Positions 30,693 to 42,538 are shown, numbered from the stretch's first letter. The stretch: 64,000 bases of DNA from Serratia liquefaciens (GCA_012719855.1 JAAXZN010000058.1:62001-126000), one strand, 5' to 3'. The notes: generated by a model not told the origin, from the letters alone. Numbers and translations are program-made.

Positions 30693-30742
30693 TTGAATAA
30701 AATATTCAAATAATGATTTATGTTTGTGAATTAAAAATTCAA
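30693..30742. promoter_or_regulatory. Paired palindromic operators between yfhH and murQ
   Basis: Two 17-bp sites of the same 7-3-7 design: TTGAATAAAATATTCAA (30693-30709) and GTGAATTAAAAATTCAA (30726-30742). Both share TGAAT-N5-ATTCAA and their centres are 33 bp apart, about three helical turns, so two dimers could bind one face. The second lies 10 bp before the murQ start and covers the ribosome site region. YfhH is the obvious candidate ligand. Confidence 0.7.
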
Positions 30743-30752
30743 AGGTGAAGAA

Positions 30753-31646
30753 ATGAACTTAGGCGCATTAGTCTCCGAAAGCCGTAACCCGGCCACCCTC
30801 CGACTGGATGAAATGACAACGTTGGAAATGGTGAGCTGTTTCAATCAGGAAGACCGCAAGGTGCCGGAGGCGATAGAAAAGGTGTTGCCGGCTATCGCGC
30901 AGGCCGTGGACCTGGCGGCGGCGGCATTGAAAGCCGGCGGTCGGCTGATTTATCTCGGTGCCGGGACCAGCGGCCGCCTCGGCGTGTTGGATGCCTCTGA
31001 ATGCCCGCCAACCTTCGGCGTGCCGCATGGCATGGTCATCGGGTTGATTGCCGGCGGTCCGGGCGCGTTGCTCAAAGCGGTAGAGGGCGCGGAGGATGAT
31101 GCGGCATTGGGGGAGGCAGATCTTATCGCACTGAATTTGACCGTCACCGACATGGTGGTGGGGCTGGCGGCGTCCGGGCGCACGCCTTATGTGATTGGCG
31201 CTCTGCGCTATGCGCGACAACTGGGCTGCCCGACGGCGGCAATCTCCTGCAACCCGGACTCGCCGATCGCCCATGAAGCGCAGGTGGCGATTTCGCCGGT
31301 AGTGGGGCCAGAGGCCCTGACGGGGTCCACTCGGCTGAAGTCGGGCACCGCGCAGAAACTGGTGCTGAACATGCTGTCGACCGGTGCGATGGTCAAACTG
31401 GGGAAGGTCTACCAAAACCTGATGGTGGATGTAAAAGCCACCAACGTCAAACTGGTGGATCGTGCCTGTCGCATCGTGGTGGAGGCCACCGGTGCCGAAC
31501 GCAGTCAGGCCGAAGCGGCGCTGACACAGACCGGTTTTGAGGTTAAACCGGCAATCCTGATGATTCTGGCCGGCGTTGACGCTGAAGAGGCGCAGTTGCG
31601 CTTAAAGCAGCACGACGGCTATTTACGCGCGGCATTGACGCGCTAA
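30753..31646 (+). CDS. murQ: N-acetylmuramic acid 6-phosphate etherase
   Basis: A 297-residue SIS-domain lyase that cleaves the lactyl ether of MurNAc-6-P to GlcNAc-6-P and lactate in cell-wall recycling. The core [23 protein letters not shown] and the late [23 protein letters not shown] match the family. The length equals E. coli MurQ. murP follows 18 bp later. Confidence 0.96.
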   Translation: MNLGALVSESRNPATLRLDEMTTLEMVSCFNQEDRKVPEAIEKVLPAIAQAVDLAAAALKAGGRLIYLGAGTSGRLGVLDASECPPTFGVPHGMVIGLIAGGPGALLKAVEGAEDDAALGEADLIALNLTVTDMVVGLAASGRTPYVIGALRYARQLGCPTAAISCNPDSPIAHEAQVAISPVVGPEALTGSTRLKSGTAQKLVLNMLSTGAMVKLGKVYQNLMVDVKATNVKLVDRACRIVVEATGAERSQAEAALTQTGFEVKPAILMILAGVDAEEAQLRLKQHDGYLRAALTR

Positions 31647-31664
31647 CGACACCTGGGGCGGGCG

Positions 31665-33032
31665 ATGGACAAAACAACGGCACTGGCAACACAGATTCTG
31701 GCAGGCATTGGCGGGGAAGGGAATATCCTCCGGCTGGAGAACTGCATGACACGGGTACGCGTCGAGGTTAGCGACGAGCAACGCCTTGATCTGGCGGCGC
31801 TCAAGCAGTTGCCAGGCGTCAAGGGCTACATCAAGCAGGGTGAGCAACATCAGTTCATTGTCGGGCCCGGCGCCGCCGCCAAAGTGGTGGACGCGATGCG
31901 CTCATTGCTCACCGGGGCTCCTGCGGTTACGGCTGTCGGGGACAACATCGCCCGCAACAAGGCGCAGGCCAAGCAGAAATATGCCGCGCCTATGAGTGGC
32001 GCGCTGAAAAAGCTGGCCGATGTCTTTATCCCTTTGATCCCGGCTTTCATCGCCTCTGGTCTGATAACCGGCATCATCAACCTGTTGAAGCGGCCGGATA
32101 TTGCCGGCGAACTGGCGGTGAATTACCCCAACGTACTCGGGCTACTGGCCATTTTCGGCAGCGCGGTGTTCGCCATCATGAATATTTTGGTGGGGGTTAA
32201 CGCCGCGAGGGTGTTTGGCGGTTCGCAGGCCATGGGCGGTGTGATGGCCGGCATTCTCTCAAGCCCGGCTTTGGCGCAGATTACTTTATTCGGCGAAACG
32301 CTGCAGCCGGGGCGCGGCGGGGTGATTGCCGTGCTGTTGGTGGTGGCGTTGATGTGCTGGGTAGAAAAACGCCTGCGCAACTGGCTGCCGGAGTCGATAG
32401 AGCTGATCCTCAACCCGCTGATCACCACCCTGGTGACCGCATCCCTGGCTATTGTGATCCTGCAGCCGTTGGGCGGTTACATTTCGGACGTTATTGCCCA
32501 CGGCGCCAATCTGGCGATCGACAAAGGTGGTTTGCTGGTGGGCGCGGTGCTGTCCGGGCTGTTTCTGCCTTTGGTGCTGTCCGGTTTGCATCAGGGTTTG
32601 GTGCCGATCCACGTCGAACTGGTTCAGGCGCATGGTTCCAATCCGCTATTGCCCATACTGGCGATGGCCGGGGTCGGGCAGGTCGGGGCCGCGTTGGCAG
32701 TATTAATGAAAACCCGCAATGCGCGCCTTAAGAAAGTCATCAAAGGGGCGCTGCCGGTCGGCATTCTTGGGATTGGCGAGCCCTTGATTTTTGGTGTCAC
32801 TTTGCCGCTGGGCAAACCTTTTATTGCCGCCTGTCTCGGCGGTGCGGTGGGCGGTGCGCTGATCAGTTATTGGAAAGTGGCAACGGTGATCACCTTTGGC
32901 ATCTCGGGTTTACCTTTGGCGTTAACCATCGTCTCGGGTAAGGTGATGTTGTATCTGGCCGGCCTGGTGATTACCATTGCCGCTGGATTTATTTTCACCT
33001 GGATAATGGGATTCAACGATCCTGAGGAGTAG
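31665..33032 (+). CDS. murP: MurNAc PTS permease, EIIBC components
   Basis: A 455-residue PTS transporter that imports and phosphorylates N-acetylmuramic acid. The N-terminal EIIB domain has its phosphocysteine in LENCMTRVRV (about residue 28). From about residue 110 the EIIC domain has some ten hydrophobic segments and the GEPLIFGVTLPLG motif. No EIIA domain is present, so it must use EIIA-Glc (Crr), as E. coli MurP does. Same operon as murQ. Confidence 0.92.
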   Translation: MDKTTALATQILAGIGGEGNILRLENCMTRVRVEVSDEQRLDLAALKQLPGVKGYIKQGEQHQFIVGPGAAAKVVDAMRSLLTGAPAVTAVGDNIARNKAQAKQKYAAPMSGALKKLADVFIPLIPAFIASGLITGIINLLKRPDIAGELAVNYPNVLGLLAIFGSAVFAIMNILVGVNAARVFGGSQAMGGVMAGILSSPALAQITLFGETLQPGRGGVIAVLLVVALMCWVEKRLRNWLPESIELILNPLITTLVTASLAIVILQPLGGYISDVIAHGANLAIDKGGLLVGAVLSGLFLPLVLSGLHQGLVPIHVELVQAHGSNPLLPILAMAGVGQVGAALAVLMKTRNARLKKVIKGALPVGILGIGEPLIFGVTLPLGKPFIAACLGGAVGGALISYWKVATVITFGISGLPLALTIVSGKVMLYLAGLVITIAAGFIFTWIMGFNDPEE

Positions 33033-33035
33033 CCT

Positions 33036-33692
33036 TTGAGCGAGAAACAGAGCCAGCAGGCCGGGGAAGGCCGCCGCGTGGTGTTCTTTGATCTGGACGG
33101 CACGCTGCATCAGGAAGACATGTTTGGCAGTTTCTTGCGTTTTTTGCTGCGCCATCTGCCGTTGAATCTGCTGCTGGTGGTGCCGTTGTTGCCGGTCGTC
33201 GGGTTGGCGCTGCTGGTGATGGGCCGCGCCGCTCGCTGGCCGATGAGCGTGCTGTTATGGTCGATCACCTTCGGACGTTCAGAGGCCAGGCTAAAGGCGC
33301 TGGATCAGCGCTTTGTCACTGACTTTCGCAGTAAGGTGACCGCTTTTCCGGTGGTGCAAATGCGTTTGCGGCAGTACCTCGAGGCGCACGACGCGCAGGT
33401 ATGGTTGATTACCGGTTCACCGGAACGGCTGGTGGAGCAGGTGTATCAGGATTCGGCCTTTCTGCCGCAGGTCCACTTGGTGGGCAGCCGCATCCTGCGG
33501 CGTTACGGTGGTTGGGTGCTGGCGCTACGTTGCCTGGGGGTACAGAAGGTGACGCAGCTGGAACAACGTCTCGGCGCGCCGCTCAAGCTGTATAGCGGCT
33601 ATAGCGACAGCAAACAGGATAACCCGTTGTTGTATTTCTGTGAGCACCGTTGGCGGGTCAGTAAATTGGGTGAGCTGCAGCAGTTGGAATAA
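33036..33692 (+). CDS. pgpC: Phosphatidylglycerophosphatase C
   Basis: A 218-residue HAD-family phosphatase (E. coli YfhB/PgpC) that dephosphorylates phosphatidylglycerol phosphate. The nucleophile motif FFDLDGTLH begins near residue 17, a hydrophobic segment follows (about 40-60), then ITGSPERLV and the late GYSDSKQDNPLL metal-binding motif. The start is a TTG at 33036, supported by GAGGAG eight bases upstream. It begins 3 bp after murP, so it seems captured in that operon. Confidence 0.92.
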   Translation: MSEKQSQQAGEGRRVVFFDLDGTLHQEDMFGSFLRFLLRHLPLNLLLVVPLLPVVGLALLVMGRAARWPMSVLLWSITFGRSEARLKALDQRFVTDFRSKVTAFPVVQMRLRQYLEAHDAQVWLITGSPERLVEQVYQDSAFLPQVHLVGSRILRRYGGWVLALRCLGVQKVTQLEQRLGAPLKLYSGYSDSKQDNPLLYFCEHRWRVSKLGELQQLE

Positions 33693-33729
33693 CAGTAAAG
33701 GGCGGAATTTCCGCCCTTTACTGTTTTTG
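33691..33729. terminator. Strong bidirectional terminator between pgpC and yiaY
   Basis: A perfect 15-bp stem (AACAGTAAAGGGCGG with its complement), a 5-nt loop and T-run. It starts inside the pgpC stop codon and serves both converging genes. Confidence 0.88.
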
Positions 33730-33734
33730 ATGGC

Positions 33735-34886
33735 TTACATTGCCGCGCGGAAAATGGCGACAATCTGCGCGTGAGTGGCTTGTATTGGGTTAGTGAAGCC
33801 GCAAGCGTCTTTCAGCGCGTTGGTGGCCAGCGTATCCAGATCCTGCTCTTTCACCTGCAAATCACGCAACCCGGCCGGGATACCAACGTCTTGCGCCAGT
33901 AACCGAATGGCGGCAATACAGGCAGCGGCACCCTGCTGGTCGTTAAGGTGGCTCACATCCAACCCCATGGCGGCGGCGATATCCTTCAGGCGAGACGCAC
34001 AAACGCTGGCGTTAAACTCCTGCACGTGTGGCAGCAACACCGCATTACATACCCCATGCGGCAGGTCGTAGAAACCGCCGAGCTGGTGCGCCATCGCATG
34101 CACATAGCCGAGAGAAGCGTTGTTGAAGGCCATCCCTGCCAGGAATTGGGCATAGGCCATATTTTCGCGCGCCTGCATGTCGTGGCCATCGGCAACGGCG
34201 TCGCGCAGCGATTCGGCGATCATGGTGACGGCCTTCAACGCACAGGCATCGGTAATCGGGTTGGCGGCGCTGGAAACGTAGGCCTCAATCGCATGAGTCA
34301 GGGCATCCATCCCGGTGGCGGCGGTCAGGCCTTTCGGCATCCCGGCCATCAGATGCGGATCGTTTACCGACAGGATAGGCGTCACGTGTTTGTCGACAAT
34401 CGCCATTTTTATGTGGCGTGCTTCATCGGTGATGATGCAGAAACGGGTCATTTCAGAGGCGGTGCCGGCGGTGGTGTTAATGGCGATCATCGGCAACTGC
34501 GGTTTTGTGGAACGATCGACGCCTTCATAGTCCTTGATATCCCCGCCATTGGTGGCCAGCAGCGCGATGCCTTTGGCACAATCGTGCGGTGAGCCGCCTC
34601 CCAGGGAGATCACGCAGTCGCATTGATGCTCTTGCAGCAGGGCCAGGCCCTGTTTCACGTTCAGCGTGGTTGGGTTAGGGTGAGTGCCGTCATAAACGCA
34701 GCTTTCTATCTGCTGTGCTGCGAGCAACTGTTGAACCTGGGCGACTACGCCGATGTTATTCAACACTTTGTCGGTCACGATCAACGCCTGACGCAATCCC
34801 TGTTGTTTCAGGGTCTTTGCCGCTTGGTCCAGACAGCCGGAGCCAATCATGTTGACGGAAGGGATAAAGAAAGTTGAGGCAGCCAT
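33735..34886 (-). CDS. yiaY: Iron-containing alcohol dehydrogenase YiaY
   Basis: A 383-residue group III alcohol dehydrogenase near-identical in layout to E. coli YiaY, beginning [12 protein letters not shown]. The NAD-binding [11 protein letters not shown] is at about residues 97-107, with [12 protein letters not shown], and the iron ligands lie in [11 protein letters not shown] and [16 protein letters not shown]. Oxidises primary alcohols or reduces aldehydes in the cytoplasm; the in vivo substrate is unknown. Here it sits between pgpC and a DUF2157 gene, a location different from E. coli. Confidence 0.92.
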   Translation of the reverse strand: MAASTFFIPSVNMIGSGCLDQAAKTLKQQGLRQALIVTDKVLNNIGVVAQVQQLLAAQQIESCVYDGTHPNPTTLNVKQGLALLQEHQCDCVISLGGGSPHDCAKGIALLATNGGDIKDYEGVDRSTKPQLPMIAINTTAGTASEMTRFCIITDEARHIKMAIVDKHVTPILSVNDPHLMAGMPKGLTAATGMDALTHAIEAYVSSAANPITDACALKAVTMIAESLRDAVADGHDMQARENMAYAQFLAGMAFNNASLGYVHAMAHQLGGFYDLPHGVCNAVLLPHVQEFNASVCASRLKDIAAAMGLDVSHLNDQQGAAACIAAIRLLAQDVGIPAGLRDLQVKEQDLDTLATNALKDACGFTNPIQATHAQIVAIFRAAM

Positions 34887-35024
34887 AAGTCACTCCTGGA
34901 TAAAAGCTTTATTGCTTGCCACAAACACTACTCCGCTAATTATTAAGTCATCATGATCTATCGCAATATCAAAGGGGTTAGGTCAGGTAGTTGATTTAGT
35001 TTTAGTTTAACCACTTATACTCTG

Positions 35025-35078
35025 TGGGTTTAGCCCGGCCGGAGCCAAACCCAGCAGTAACTCTTACCGTTAAAACCG
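35025..35078. repeat. Two mutually exclusive hairpins upstream of yiaY
   Basis: TGGGTTTAGC pairs with GCCAAACCCA (35025-35053, one mismatch). CCCAGC at 35050-35055 can instead pair with GCTGGG at 35073-35078. Sharing of the CCCA segment makes the two structures alternative. Neither has a T-run. This may be a terminator relic or leader structure on the minus strand. Confidence 0.35.
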
Positions 35079-35085
35079 CTGGGCC

Positions 35086-36138
35086 TTAATCATCGGTTTG
35101 GTCGTGTGGTTTACGGCCCCATTGCCAGACTTTTTCCGCGTAATGCCCCAGCGCCCACAGGCTCAGGCCGAGCACCACAAAGAAAATCGCCTTGGGCATG
35201 GCGTCCCAGAAAAATTCGAAGAAACGGCTATAGAGGTTAATACCGAGGAAGGTCAGCCCAAATCCACGCAGCATGGCATCGTCGCGTTTCAGCCCCAGCC
35301 AGATGCACCCGACGGCGGCGAGGCCGAACAACAGGCTCCAGTGGAACAGTTCAATCTGGCGTGCGTTATACCAGCTGTCGAGATCGCCATAATTCCCGAA
35401 AATCGACAGCAACCATAGGGCGATGAACAGGTACAACAGGCCCATCGCCAGCGAAACCCGCTCCAGTCCACGACGGGCGAGCTGCGGTTGCAACAGCAAC
35501 GCCGCGGCGATCAACACCATGCCAAAGGCAATAAAGCGAATCGGGAAGCTCATGCCCAGCCAATAAGCCCCCCAGCCGGACAGATAACCGGTCTCGGCCC
35601 CGAAAGCATTGCCCAGCGACAGCAGAGCAAACCACCATACCAGCCCGGAGCGGCTGAACCAGCCAATCACGCCATACAGCAGCGCGGCGAACGTCAACAG
35701 CAGCGAGACCCGGCCGCTGCCGTTATCCAGCCAGATGCCCATTTGCCACAGGGCACAGGCGGTGAACAACACGGCAACGAACAAGGCGGCTTCATTACCA
35801 TAGCGTTTCTCCGGATGCCGACGGCGGCGTCGCAGCGCCCAGACATAGCAAAGAGCGGCCACTACGGCGGCGATCGCCATACGTACCGGTGCATCGAAGC
35901 GGAACAATTCCCCCAGGCGATAAAGCAATTCGCCGTCGGCGAACAGGCTGCTGATGGCAATCACCAGCGAAGCCAGCGCGGCGAGAAACGCATAACGTGC
36001 CAGCCGTCGCCAGTCGAAGGGTTGTACCTCAACGTGTTGCAGCAGTTGTTGCTGCTGTTGCGCCGTCAGTGCGCCTTCATCTACCCAGCCGTCCAGCGCT
36101 TTGCGCACGACGGTGGCGTTTTTCTTGCTGAGTTTCAT
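35086..36138 (-). CDS. DUF2157-type multispanning membrane protein
   Basis: A 350-residue inner membrane protein. The N-terminal cytoplasmic domain (KALDGWVDEGALTAQQQQQLLQHVEV) resembles DUF2157, followed by about ten hydrophobic helices from residue 47 to 330 and a charged tail. The function of the family is unknown. I start at MKLSKKNATVV (36138); the frame extends 19 codons upstream to 36195, overlapping the repeat fragment. It may be co-transcribed with yiaY, 199 bp downstream. Confidence 0.75.
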   Translation of the reverse strand: MKLSKKNATVVRKALDGWVDEGALTAQQQQQLLQHVEVQPFDWRRLARYAFLAALASLVIAISSLFADGELLYRLGELFRFDAPVRMAIAAVVAALCYVWALRRRRRHPEKRYGNEAALFVAVLFTACALWQMGIWLDNGSGRVSLLLTFAALLYGVIGWFSRSGLVWWFALLSLGNAFGAETGYLSGWGAYWLGMSFPIRFIAFGMVLIAAALLLQPQLARRGLERVSLAMGLLYLFIALWLLSIFGNYGDLDSWYNARQIELFHWSLLFGLAAVGCIWLGLKRDDAMLRGFGLTFLGINLYSRFFEFFWDAMPKAIFFVVLGLSLWALGHYAEKVWQWGRKPHDQTDD

Positions 36139-36174
36139 GCTTCCTGTCCCTGAAAAACACTCTGATTCAATCAG

Positions 36175-36210
36175 TATATACCCGTTGTATTTCAAGCCGC
36201 AGTGTGTCGC
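36175..36210. repeat. Fragment of the dispersed palindromic repeat
   Basis: TATACCCGTTGTATTTCAAG and the following bases match one terminal arm of the 23800-23924 element (reverse orientation: TATACCCGTCGCCTTTCAAA). The rest of the element is missing. It lies between the divergent DUF2157 gene and tadA. Confidence 0.6.
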
Positions 36211-36289
36211 TTCTCCGCCGCTGATAAGGGGCGACTATATTTGCCCTGGTTAACACGGGCGCAGCATGCATCACTGCTACTGTGTATAA

Positions 36290-36835
<546 letters not shown>

Positions 36836-38338
36836 TCAGAAGTTAAGTGCCAACTCCGGCGCCACCGCCGGATAGCCTTTCCCCAGTTCCGCCTGTTCGG
36901 CCGCTTCCTGCGCCGCCTTTCTCTCCCTTTCTTGCAGATACCCCACCAGGCTGACCTGATAGCGGCGGATGTTTTCCACGTAGTTATAGGCTTCGCGTCC
37001 GCGCGCATAGCCGTAGGTCAACTGCGGGTAGTAGCGTTTCTGGCTGAGCATCGGCAGACGCTGTTTGACGTCGACCCAACTGTCCGGGTTGCCTTTTTGC
37101 ATTTTGGTCAGCTTGCGGGCGTCGAGCATATGGCCCCAGCCCATGTTGTAGGCCGCCAGCGCGAACCAGATACGCTCATCTTCCGGCACGGTGTCGGGCA
37201 CCTTGGCCATCAGCCGCTGTAAATAGAGTGCGCCACCCTGAATGCTCTCCTCAGGATCCAGGCGATCGTTAACCCCCAGACCGTCGGCGGTGGCCCGCGT
37301 CAGCATCATCAGACCGCGAACGCCGGTCGGTGAAGTGGCCTGCGGGTTCCAGTGCGATTCCTGATAGGCAATGGCGGCCAGCAGCTTCCAGTCGATCTCG
37401 CTGGCGTATTTTTCAAACAGCGAACGGAAGGTGGGCAGTACCGAGTCTATTGCCGACAGGAAGGTCTTGGTATCGACGTAATCGAAACTGCCCACGTGGC
37501 CGAGGTACTTCTCTTCCAGCCGCGCCAGCGTGCCGTCATCCACCATCTGGCTGTAAAAATCCAGCATGGCCGCATACAGGCTGTCGTCGGTACCGCGCTT
37601 CAGGTACCAGGTGACAGGTTCTTCATCGGTGACGTCGAAAGCCACCGCCAGCTGCGGATGGATGCGCTGCAGCAGGGCGATGGTCACGGAGTCGCCGAGG
37701 GTGTAATCCAGTTTGCCGTCGGCGACCTGCTCCAGCAGCTCTTTGGAGGTGAGATCGCTGGAGGCTTCCCAGCTGAGGTCCGGGAACTTACTTTGTTTGA
37801 GCTGTTTCAGCGTGCTGACGTGGGCCGAGCCGGAGGCGACCGCCAGCTTGCCTTTAATATCGGCAAAGCTTTTGGGGCGTGCGGTACCCAGGCGATAAAC
37901 CAACTGCTGGGAAACGGAATAATAAGCCGGGCCGGTGCGGGCACGGCTGAGGCGATCCTGATTGTAGATCAGGCCGGCGGCCAGCAGGTCGGCATCGTCA
38001 TCGTCCAGATCGTCGAACAGGTCGTTGATGTTCTTATGCGGGATCACCACCAGTTTCACCCCCAGATAACTGGCGAAACGTTTCGCCAGCTCGTAGTCGA
38101 GGCCACTTGGCCCCTGCTTGGTGGTGAAATAGGTTAACGGTGAGTTCAGCGTACTGATACGCAACTCTCCGCGGGATTTGATCTCTTCGAGTTGCCCACC
38201 CTGGCCGCCGCGCCAGGTAATATTGGGCCACAGGGCGAGCGCCAGAAGCAGGGTGACAACACCGATTAGAATGTAGTTTATTTTGATGCGTTTCAAATAG
38301 TTATCCAGTGATGGCACAGGTGCACTGACGACTGTCAT
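36836..38338 (-). CDS. mltF: Membrane-bound lytic murein transglycosylase F
   Basis: A 500-residue peptidoglycan-cleaving enzyme. An N-terminal membrane segment ([18 protein letters not shown], about 19-36) leads to an SBP_bac_3 solute-binding-like domain (about 55-280) and then the SLT catalytic domain with its Glu in [21 protein letters not shown] and the [12 protein letters not shown] motif. About 14 residues precede the start used in E. coli homologues (near the second Met-less segment), so the exact start is uncertain; the ribosome site (AGCGGG) is weak. Transcribed divergently from purL. Confidence 0.94.
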   Translation of the reverse strand: MTVVSAPVPSLDNYLKRIKINYILIGVVTLLLALALWPNITWRGGQGGQLEEIKSRGELRISTLNSPLTYFTTKQGPSGLDYELAKRFASYLGVKLVVIPHKNINDLFDDLDDDDADLLAAGLIYNQDRLSRARTGPAYYSVSQQLVYRLGTARPKSFADIKGKLAVASGSAHVSTLKQLKQSKFPDLSWEASSDLTSKELLEQVADGKLDYTLGDSVTIALLQRIHPQLAVAFDVTDEEPVTWYLKRGTDDSLYAAMLDFYSQMVDDGTLARLEEKYLGHVGSFDYVDTKTFLSAIDSVLPTFRSLFEKYASEIDWKLLAAIAYQESHWNPQATSPTGVRGLMMLTRATADGLGVNDRLDPEESIQGGALYLQRLMAKVPDTVPEDERIWFALAAYNMGWGHMLDARKLTKMQKGNPDSWVDVKQRLPMLSQKRYYPQLTYGYARGREAYNYVENIRRYQVSLVGYLQERERKAAQEAAEQAELGKGYPAVAPELALNF

Positions 38339-38462
38339 CCCGCTTTTTCTTATGGTTAAATCACCAGTGCCGGGGCATTTTGCGCAACAAAACGCCAGCG
38401 TGCAACTTTATTGATACGTTATGACAATTCGATGGCGTGAACAGCTTGTATCAATAATAGCT

Positions 38463-38501
38463 ACGCAAACGGTTTCGTCTGTCGCGCAGATTCTCTATAA
38501 T
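38463..38501 (+). promoter_or_regulatory. purL promoter with PurR box
   Basis: ACGCAAACGGTTTCGT at 38463-38478 is a full match to the PurR operator. It covers the -35 region of a promoter with a perfect TATAAT at 38496-38501. Purine excess should therefore repress purL. Confidence 0.9.
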
Positions 38502-38575
38502 GGCGCGCGTTTTCCCCCTGTTGCGCCCAATGAAGTGCTGAAGTCAGTTGCTTCGAAGACGAGAGAACTTTGATT

Positions 38576-41500
38576 ATGGAAATACTGCGTGGTTCGCCCG
38601 CTTTGTCGGCTTTTCGTGTTACCAAACTGTTGTCCCGCTGCCAGGACGCTCAACTTCCGGTCAGTGATATCTACGCCGAGTACGTCCACTTTGCCGATGT
38701 TAGCGCACCGCTCACTGCCGAAGAAAACGGCAAGCTCACGCGCCTGCTCAAGTACGGTCCCTCTCTCGCCGAACATGCCCCTGGAGGTCGCCTGCTGTTG
38801 GTGACACCGCGTCCGGGCACCATTTCTCCCTGGTCTTCCAAAGCCACCGATATCGCCCATAACTGCGGTTTGAAGCAGGTGGTGCGCTTGGAGCGCGGTC
38901 TGGCGTTTTACGTCAAGGCACCGACGCTGACTGAGGCACAGTGGCAACAGCTTGCCGCATTGCTGCACGACCGGATGATGGAAACCGTCTTCAGCAGCTT
39001 GCAACTGGCAGAGCAGCTGTTTGCTCAGCATCAGCCGGCGCCTTATCAGGCGATCGATATGCTGGGGGAAGGGCGCAGCGCGCTGGAACAGGCCAACCTC
39101 AAGCTGGGTCTGGCGCTGGCCGAAGACGAAATCGACTATCTGCTGAATGCCTTTACCGGGCTGGGGCGCAACCCGACGGATATCGAACTCTATATGTTCG
39201 CGCAGGCCAACTCGGAGCACTGCCGGCATAAAATTTTCAACGCCGATTGGATCATCGACGGCGAACAGCAGCCGAAGTCGCTGTTCAAAATGATCAAAAA
39301 CACCTTCGAGCAGACGCCGGATTACGTGCTGTCGGCTTATAAAGACAATGCCGCCGTGATGGAAGGTTCGCAGGTTGGCCGTTTCTTCGCTGCGCCGCAA
39401 AGCGGTCAGTATGACTACCATCAGGAAGAGGCCCACATCCTGATGAAGGTGGAAACCCATAACCACCCGACGGCGATCTCCCCGTGGCCGGGTGCCGCTA
39501 CCGGTTCCGGTGGCGAGATCCGCGACGAAGGTGCTACAGGTCGCGGTGCCAAACCCAAGGCCGGCCTGGTGGGCTTCTCGGTTTCCAACCTGCGCATTCC
39601 CGGCTTCGAGCAGCCCTGGGAGCAGGATTTTGGCAAACCGGATCGCATCGTAACCGCACTGGACATTATGACCGACGGCCCACTGGGCGGCGCAGCGTTC
39701 AATAACGAATTCGGCCGTCCGGCGTTGGTGGGATACTTCCGTACCTACGAAGAACAGGTCAACAGCCATAACGGCGTCGAACTGCGCGGTTATCACAAAC
39801 CGATCATGCTGGCGGGCGGTATCGGCAACATCCGCGCCGACCACGTGCAAAAAGGCGAAATCACCGTCGGCGCCAAACTGGTGGTGCTGGGTGGCCCGGC
39901 GATGAACATCGGTCTGGGCGGCGGCGCAGCCTCTTCTATGGCCTCCGGCCAGTCCGACGCCGATCTGGATTTTGCCTCGGTACAGCGTGACAACCCGGAA
40001 ATGGAGCGTCGCTGCCAGGAAGTGATCGACCGCTGCTGGCAGTTGGGCGAACAGAACCCGATTCTGTTTATCCACGATGTGGGGGCGGGCGGTTTGTCTA
40101 ACGCCATGCCAGAGCTGGTCAGCGACGGTGGCCGCGGTGGCCGTTTCGAACTGCGCGATATCCTTAACGACGAACCGGGCATGAGCCCGCTGGAAGTTTG
40201 GTGCAATGAATCGCAGGAACGCTATGTGATGGCGATTGCCCCGGCGCAGATGGCGCAGTTCGACGAGATTTGTCGCCGTGAGCGTGCCCCTTATGCAGTG
40301 ATCGGCGAAGCCACCGAAGAACAGCATTTGACGCTGAACGACAGCCATTTCGACAACCAACCGATCGACATGCCGTTGGACGTGCTGCTGGGCAAAACGC
40401 CGAAGATGACGCGTGACGTGACCCGCCTGCAGGCTAAAGGCCAGCCGGTACAGCGCGACAACATTACTTTGGCCGATGCGGTAAAACGTGTTCTGCACCT
40501 GCCGGCAGTTGCAGAGAAAACCTTCCTGATCACCATCGGCGACCGTACCGTGACCGGTATGGTGGCACGCGATCAGATGATCGGGCCATGGCAGATCCCG
40601 GTAGCCGACTGCGCGGTCACGACGGCCAGTCTGGACAGTTACTACGGTGAAGCGATGTCGATCGGCGAACGTGCGCCGGTTGCCCTGCTGGACTTCGCCG
40701 CTTCCGGCCGCCTGGCGGTGGGGGAAGCGCTGACCAACCTGGCGGCAACCGAGATCGGTTCGCTCAAGCGCGTCAAGCTTTCCGCTAACTGGATGGCGGC
40801 AGCCGGTCACCCGGGTGAAGATGCCGGCCTGTATGAAGCGGTAAAAGCGGTGGGCGAAGAGCTTTGTCCGGCGCTGGGCATCACCATTCCGGTGGGCAAA
40901 GACTCCATGTCGATGAAAACCCGCTGGCAGGAAGGCAACGAGCAGCGCGAAATGACCTCGCCGCTGTCGCTGGTGATCACCGGTTTTGCCCGCGTCGAAG
41001 ATGTGCGCCACACCGTAACGCCGCAACTGCGCACCGACAAGGGCGACACGGCATTGCTGTTGATCGACCTGGGTAACGGCCATAACGCGCTGGGTGCCAC
41101 TGCGTTGGCGCAGGTTTACCGCCAACTGGGCGACAAACCGGCCGATGTGCGTAACGTTGAGCAATTGGCGGGCTTCTTCAACGCGATGCAAAAATTGGTG
41201 GCCGATCGTGCGTTGCTGGCTTATCACGACCGTTCCGACGGCGGCCTGTTGGTGACGCTGGCGGAAATGGCGTTTGCCGGTCACTGCGGTGTGCAGGTGG
41301 ATATTCAAGGGTTGGGCGACGATGCGTTGGCTGCGCTGTTCAACGAAGAGTTGGGCGCGGTGATCCAGGTAACGGCCGATCGGCTTGAAGCGGTACAACA
41401 GGCGTTTGCTCAGCATGGCCTGACGGACAATGTGCACCACATCGGCAGCGTACAGGCTGGCGATCGCTTTGTGATTACTCAGGGCGACAAAACGGTGTAC

Positions 41501-42466
41501 AGCGAAAGCCGTGCTACGTTACGCACCTGGTGGGCGGAAACGACCTGGCAGATGCAGCGCCTGCGCGATAACCCTGAATGTGCCGATCAGGAGCACCAGG
41601 CCAAGCAGGACGAGCGCGATCCTGGCCTGAACGTCAAACTGAGCTTTGCACCGGAAGAAGATATTGCGGCACCTTATATTGCCAAGGGCGCACGCCCTAA
41701 AGTGGCGGTGCTGCGCGAGCAGGGCGTTAACTCCCACGTTGAGATGGCAGCGGCATTCCACCGCGCCGGTTTCGATGCGGTAGATGTGCACATGAGCGAT
41801 TTGCTCGAAGGGCGCCGTGACCTGCAGGACTTCCATACTCTGGTGGCCTGTGGCGGTTTCTCTTATGGCGACGTGTTGGGCGCCGGCGAAGGCTGGGCGA
41901 AGTCGATTCTGTTCAACGACCGCGTGCGTGACGAGTTCGAATCCTTCTTCCACCGTCCACAGACCCTGGCACTGGGCGTGTGCAACGGTTGTCAGATGAT
42001 GTCGAACCTGCGCGATCTGATCCCCGGTGCCGAACATTGGCCGCGTTTCGTACGTAACCTGTCAGACCGTTTTGAGGCCCGCTTCAGCCTGGTGGAAGTG
42101 GCGGCCAGTCCGTCGCTGTTCATGCAGGGGATGGCGGGGTCGCGCATGCCGATTGCCGTTTCGCACGGTGAAGGGCATGTCGAAGTGCGCGATGCGGCAC
42201 ATTTGGCAGCCCTGGAACACCATGGTCTGGTGACATTGCGCTTTGTCGATAATGCCGGTCAGGTTACGGAAAGCTATCCGGCCAACCCGAACGGTTCGCC
42301 GAACGGTATCACCGCCGTCACCAGCGCCAATGGGCGTGCAACTGTAATGATGCCGCATCCGGAGCGCGTGTTCCGTACTGTCAGCAACTCATGGCATCCG
42401 GAAGAGTGGGGCGAAGACAGCCCGTGGATGCGCATGTTCCGCAACGCCCGTAAGCAGCTGGGTTAA
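38576..42466 (+). CDS. purL: Phosphoribosylformylglycinamidine synthase
   Basis: A 1296-residue large PurL, fourth step of purine synthesis (FGAR + Gln + ATP to FGAM). The N-terminal PurS-like and linker parts are followed by the two AIR-synthase-like halves ([31 protein letters not shown]) and a C-terminal glutamine amidotransferase with nucleophile Cys in [11 protein letters not shown] and His in HPERVFR. Length and sequence are those of E. coli PurL. The ATG at 38576 is preferred over an in-frame TTG at 38570. Confidence 0.98.
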   Translation: MEILRGSPALSAFRVTKLLSRCQDAQLPVSDIYAEYVHFADVSAPLTAEENGKLTRLLKYGPSLAEHAPGGRLLLVTPRPGTISPWSSKATDIAHNCGLKQVVRLERGLAFYVKAPTLTEAQWQQLAALLHDRMMETVFSSLQLAEQLFAQHQPAPYQAIDMLGEGRSALEQANLKLGLALAEDEIDYLLNAFTGLGRNPTDIELYMFAQANSEHCRHKIFNADWIIDGEQQPKSLFKMIKNTFEQTPDYVLSAYKDNAAVMEGSQVGRFFAAPQSGQYDYHQEEAHILMKVETHNHPTAISPWPGAATGSGGEIRDEGATGRGAKPKAGLVGFSVSNLRIPGFEQPWEQDFGKPDRIVTALDIMTDGPLGGAAFNNEFGRPALVGYFRTYEEQVNSHNGVELRGYHKPIMLAGGIGNIRADHVQKGEITVGAKLVVLGGPAMNIGLGGGAASSMASGQSDADLDFASVQRDNPEMERRCQEVIDRCWQLGEQNPILFIHDVGAGGLSNAMPELVSDGGRGGRFELRDILNDEPGMSPLEVWCNESQERYVMAIAPAQMAQFDEICRRERAPYAVIGEATEEQHLTLNDSHFDNQPIDMPLDVLLGKTPKMTRDVTRLQAKGQPVQRDNITLADAVKRVLHLPAVAEKTFLITIGDRTVTGMVARDQMIGPWQIPVADCAVTTASLDSYYGEAMSIGERAPVALLDFAASGRLAVGEALTNLAATEIGSLKRVKLSANWMAAAGHPGEDAGLYEAVKAVGEELCPALGITIPVGKDSMSMKTRWQEGNEQREMTSPLSLVITGFARVEDVRHTVTPQLRTDKGDTALLLIDLGNGHNALGATALAQVYRQLGDKPADVRNVEQLAGFFNAMQKLVADRALLAYHDRSDGGLLVTLAEMAFAGHCGVQVDIQGLGDDALAALFNEELGAVIQVTADRLEAVQQAFAQHGLTDNVHHIGSVQAGDRFVITQGDKTVYSESRATLRTWWAETTWQMQRLRDNPECADQEHQAKQDERDPGLNVKLSFAPEEDIAAPYIAKGARPKVAVLREQGVNSHVEMAAAFHRAGFDAVDVHMSDLLEGRRDLQDFHTLVACGGFSYGDVLGAGEGWAKSILFNDRVRDEFESFFHRPQTLALGVCNGCQMMSNLRDLIPGAEHWPRFVRNLSDRFEARFSLVEVAASPSLFMQGMAGSRMPIAVSHGEGHVEVRDAAHLAALEHHGLVTLRFVDNAGQVTESYPANPNGSPNGITAVTSANGRATVMMPHPERVFRTVSNSWHPEEWGEDSPWMRMFRNARKQLG

Positions 42467-42487
42467 GCGATAACGCTGTGTTAGCCG

Positions 42488-42517
42488 AAAGGGACGCAAG
42501 AGATTGCGTCCCTTTTC
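42488..42517 (+). terminator. purL terminator
   Basis: A perfect 12-bp stem AAAGGGACGCAA/TTGCGTCCCTTT with loop GAGA and T-rich end. It separates purL from the glmY regulatory region. Confidence 0.85.
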
Positions 42518-42538
42518 TATTTATATGGCCATGGCGAT

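Noticed and set aside
38495-41440. A very long open frame (about 980 codons) antisense to purL
   Set aside because: It mirrors the codon structure of purL, has His/Gln/Arg-rich low-complexity protein, no family resemblance and no ribosome site. purL itself is beyond doubt.
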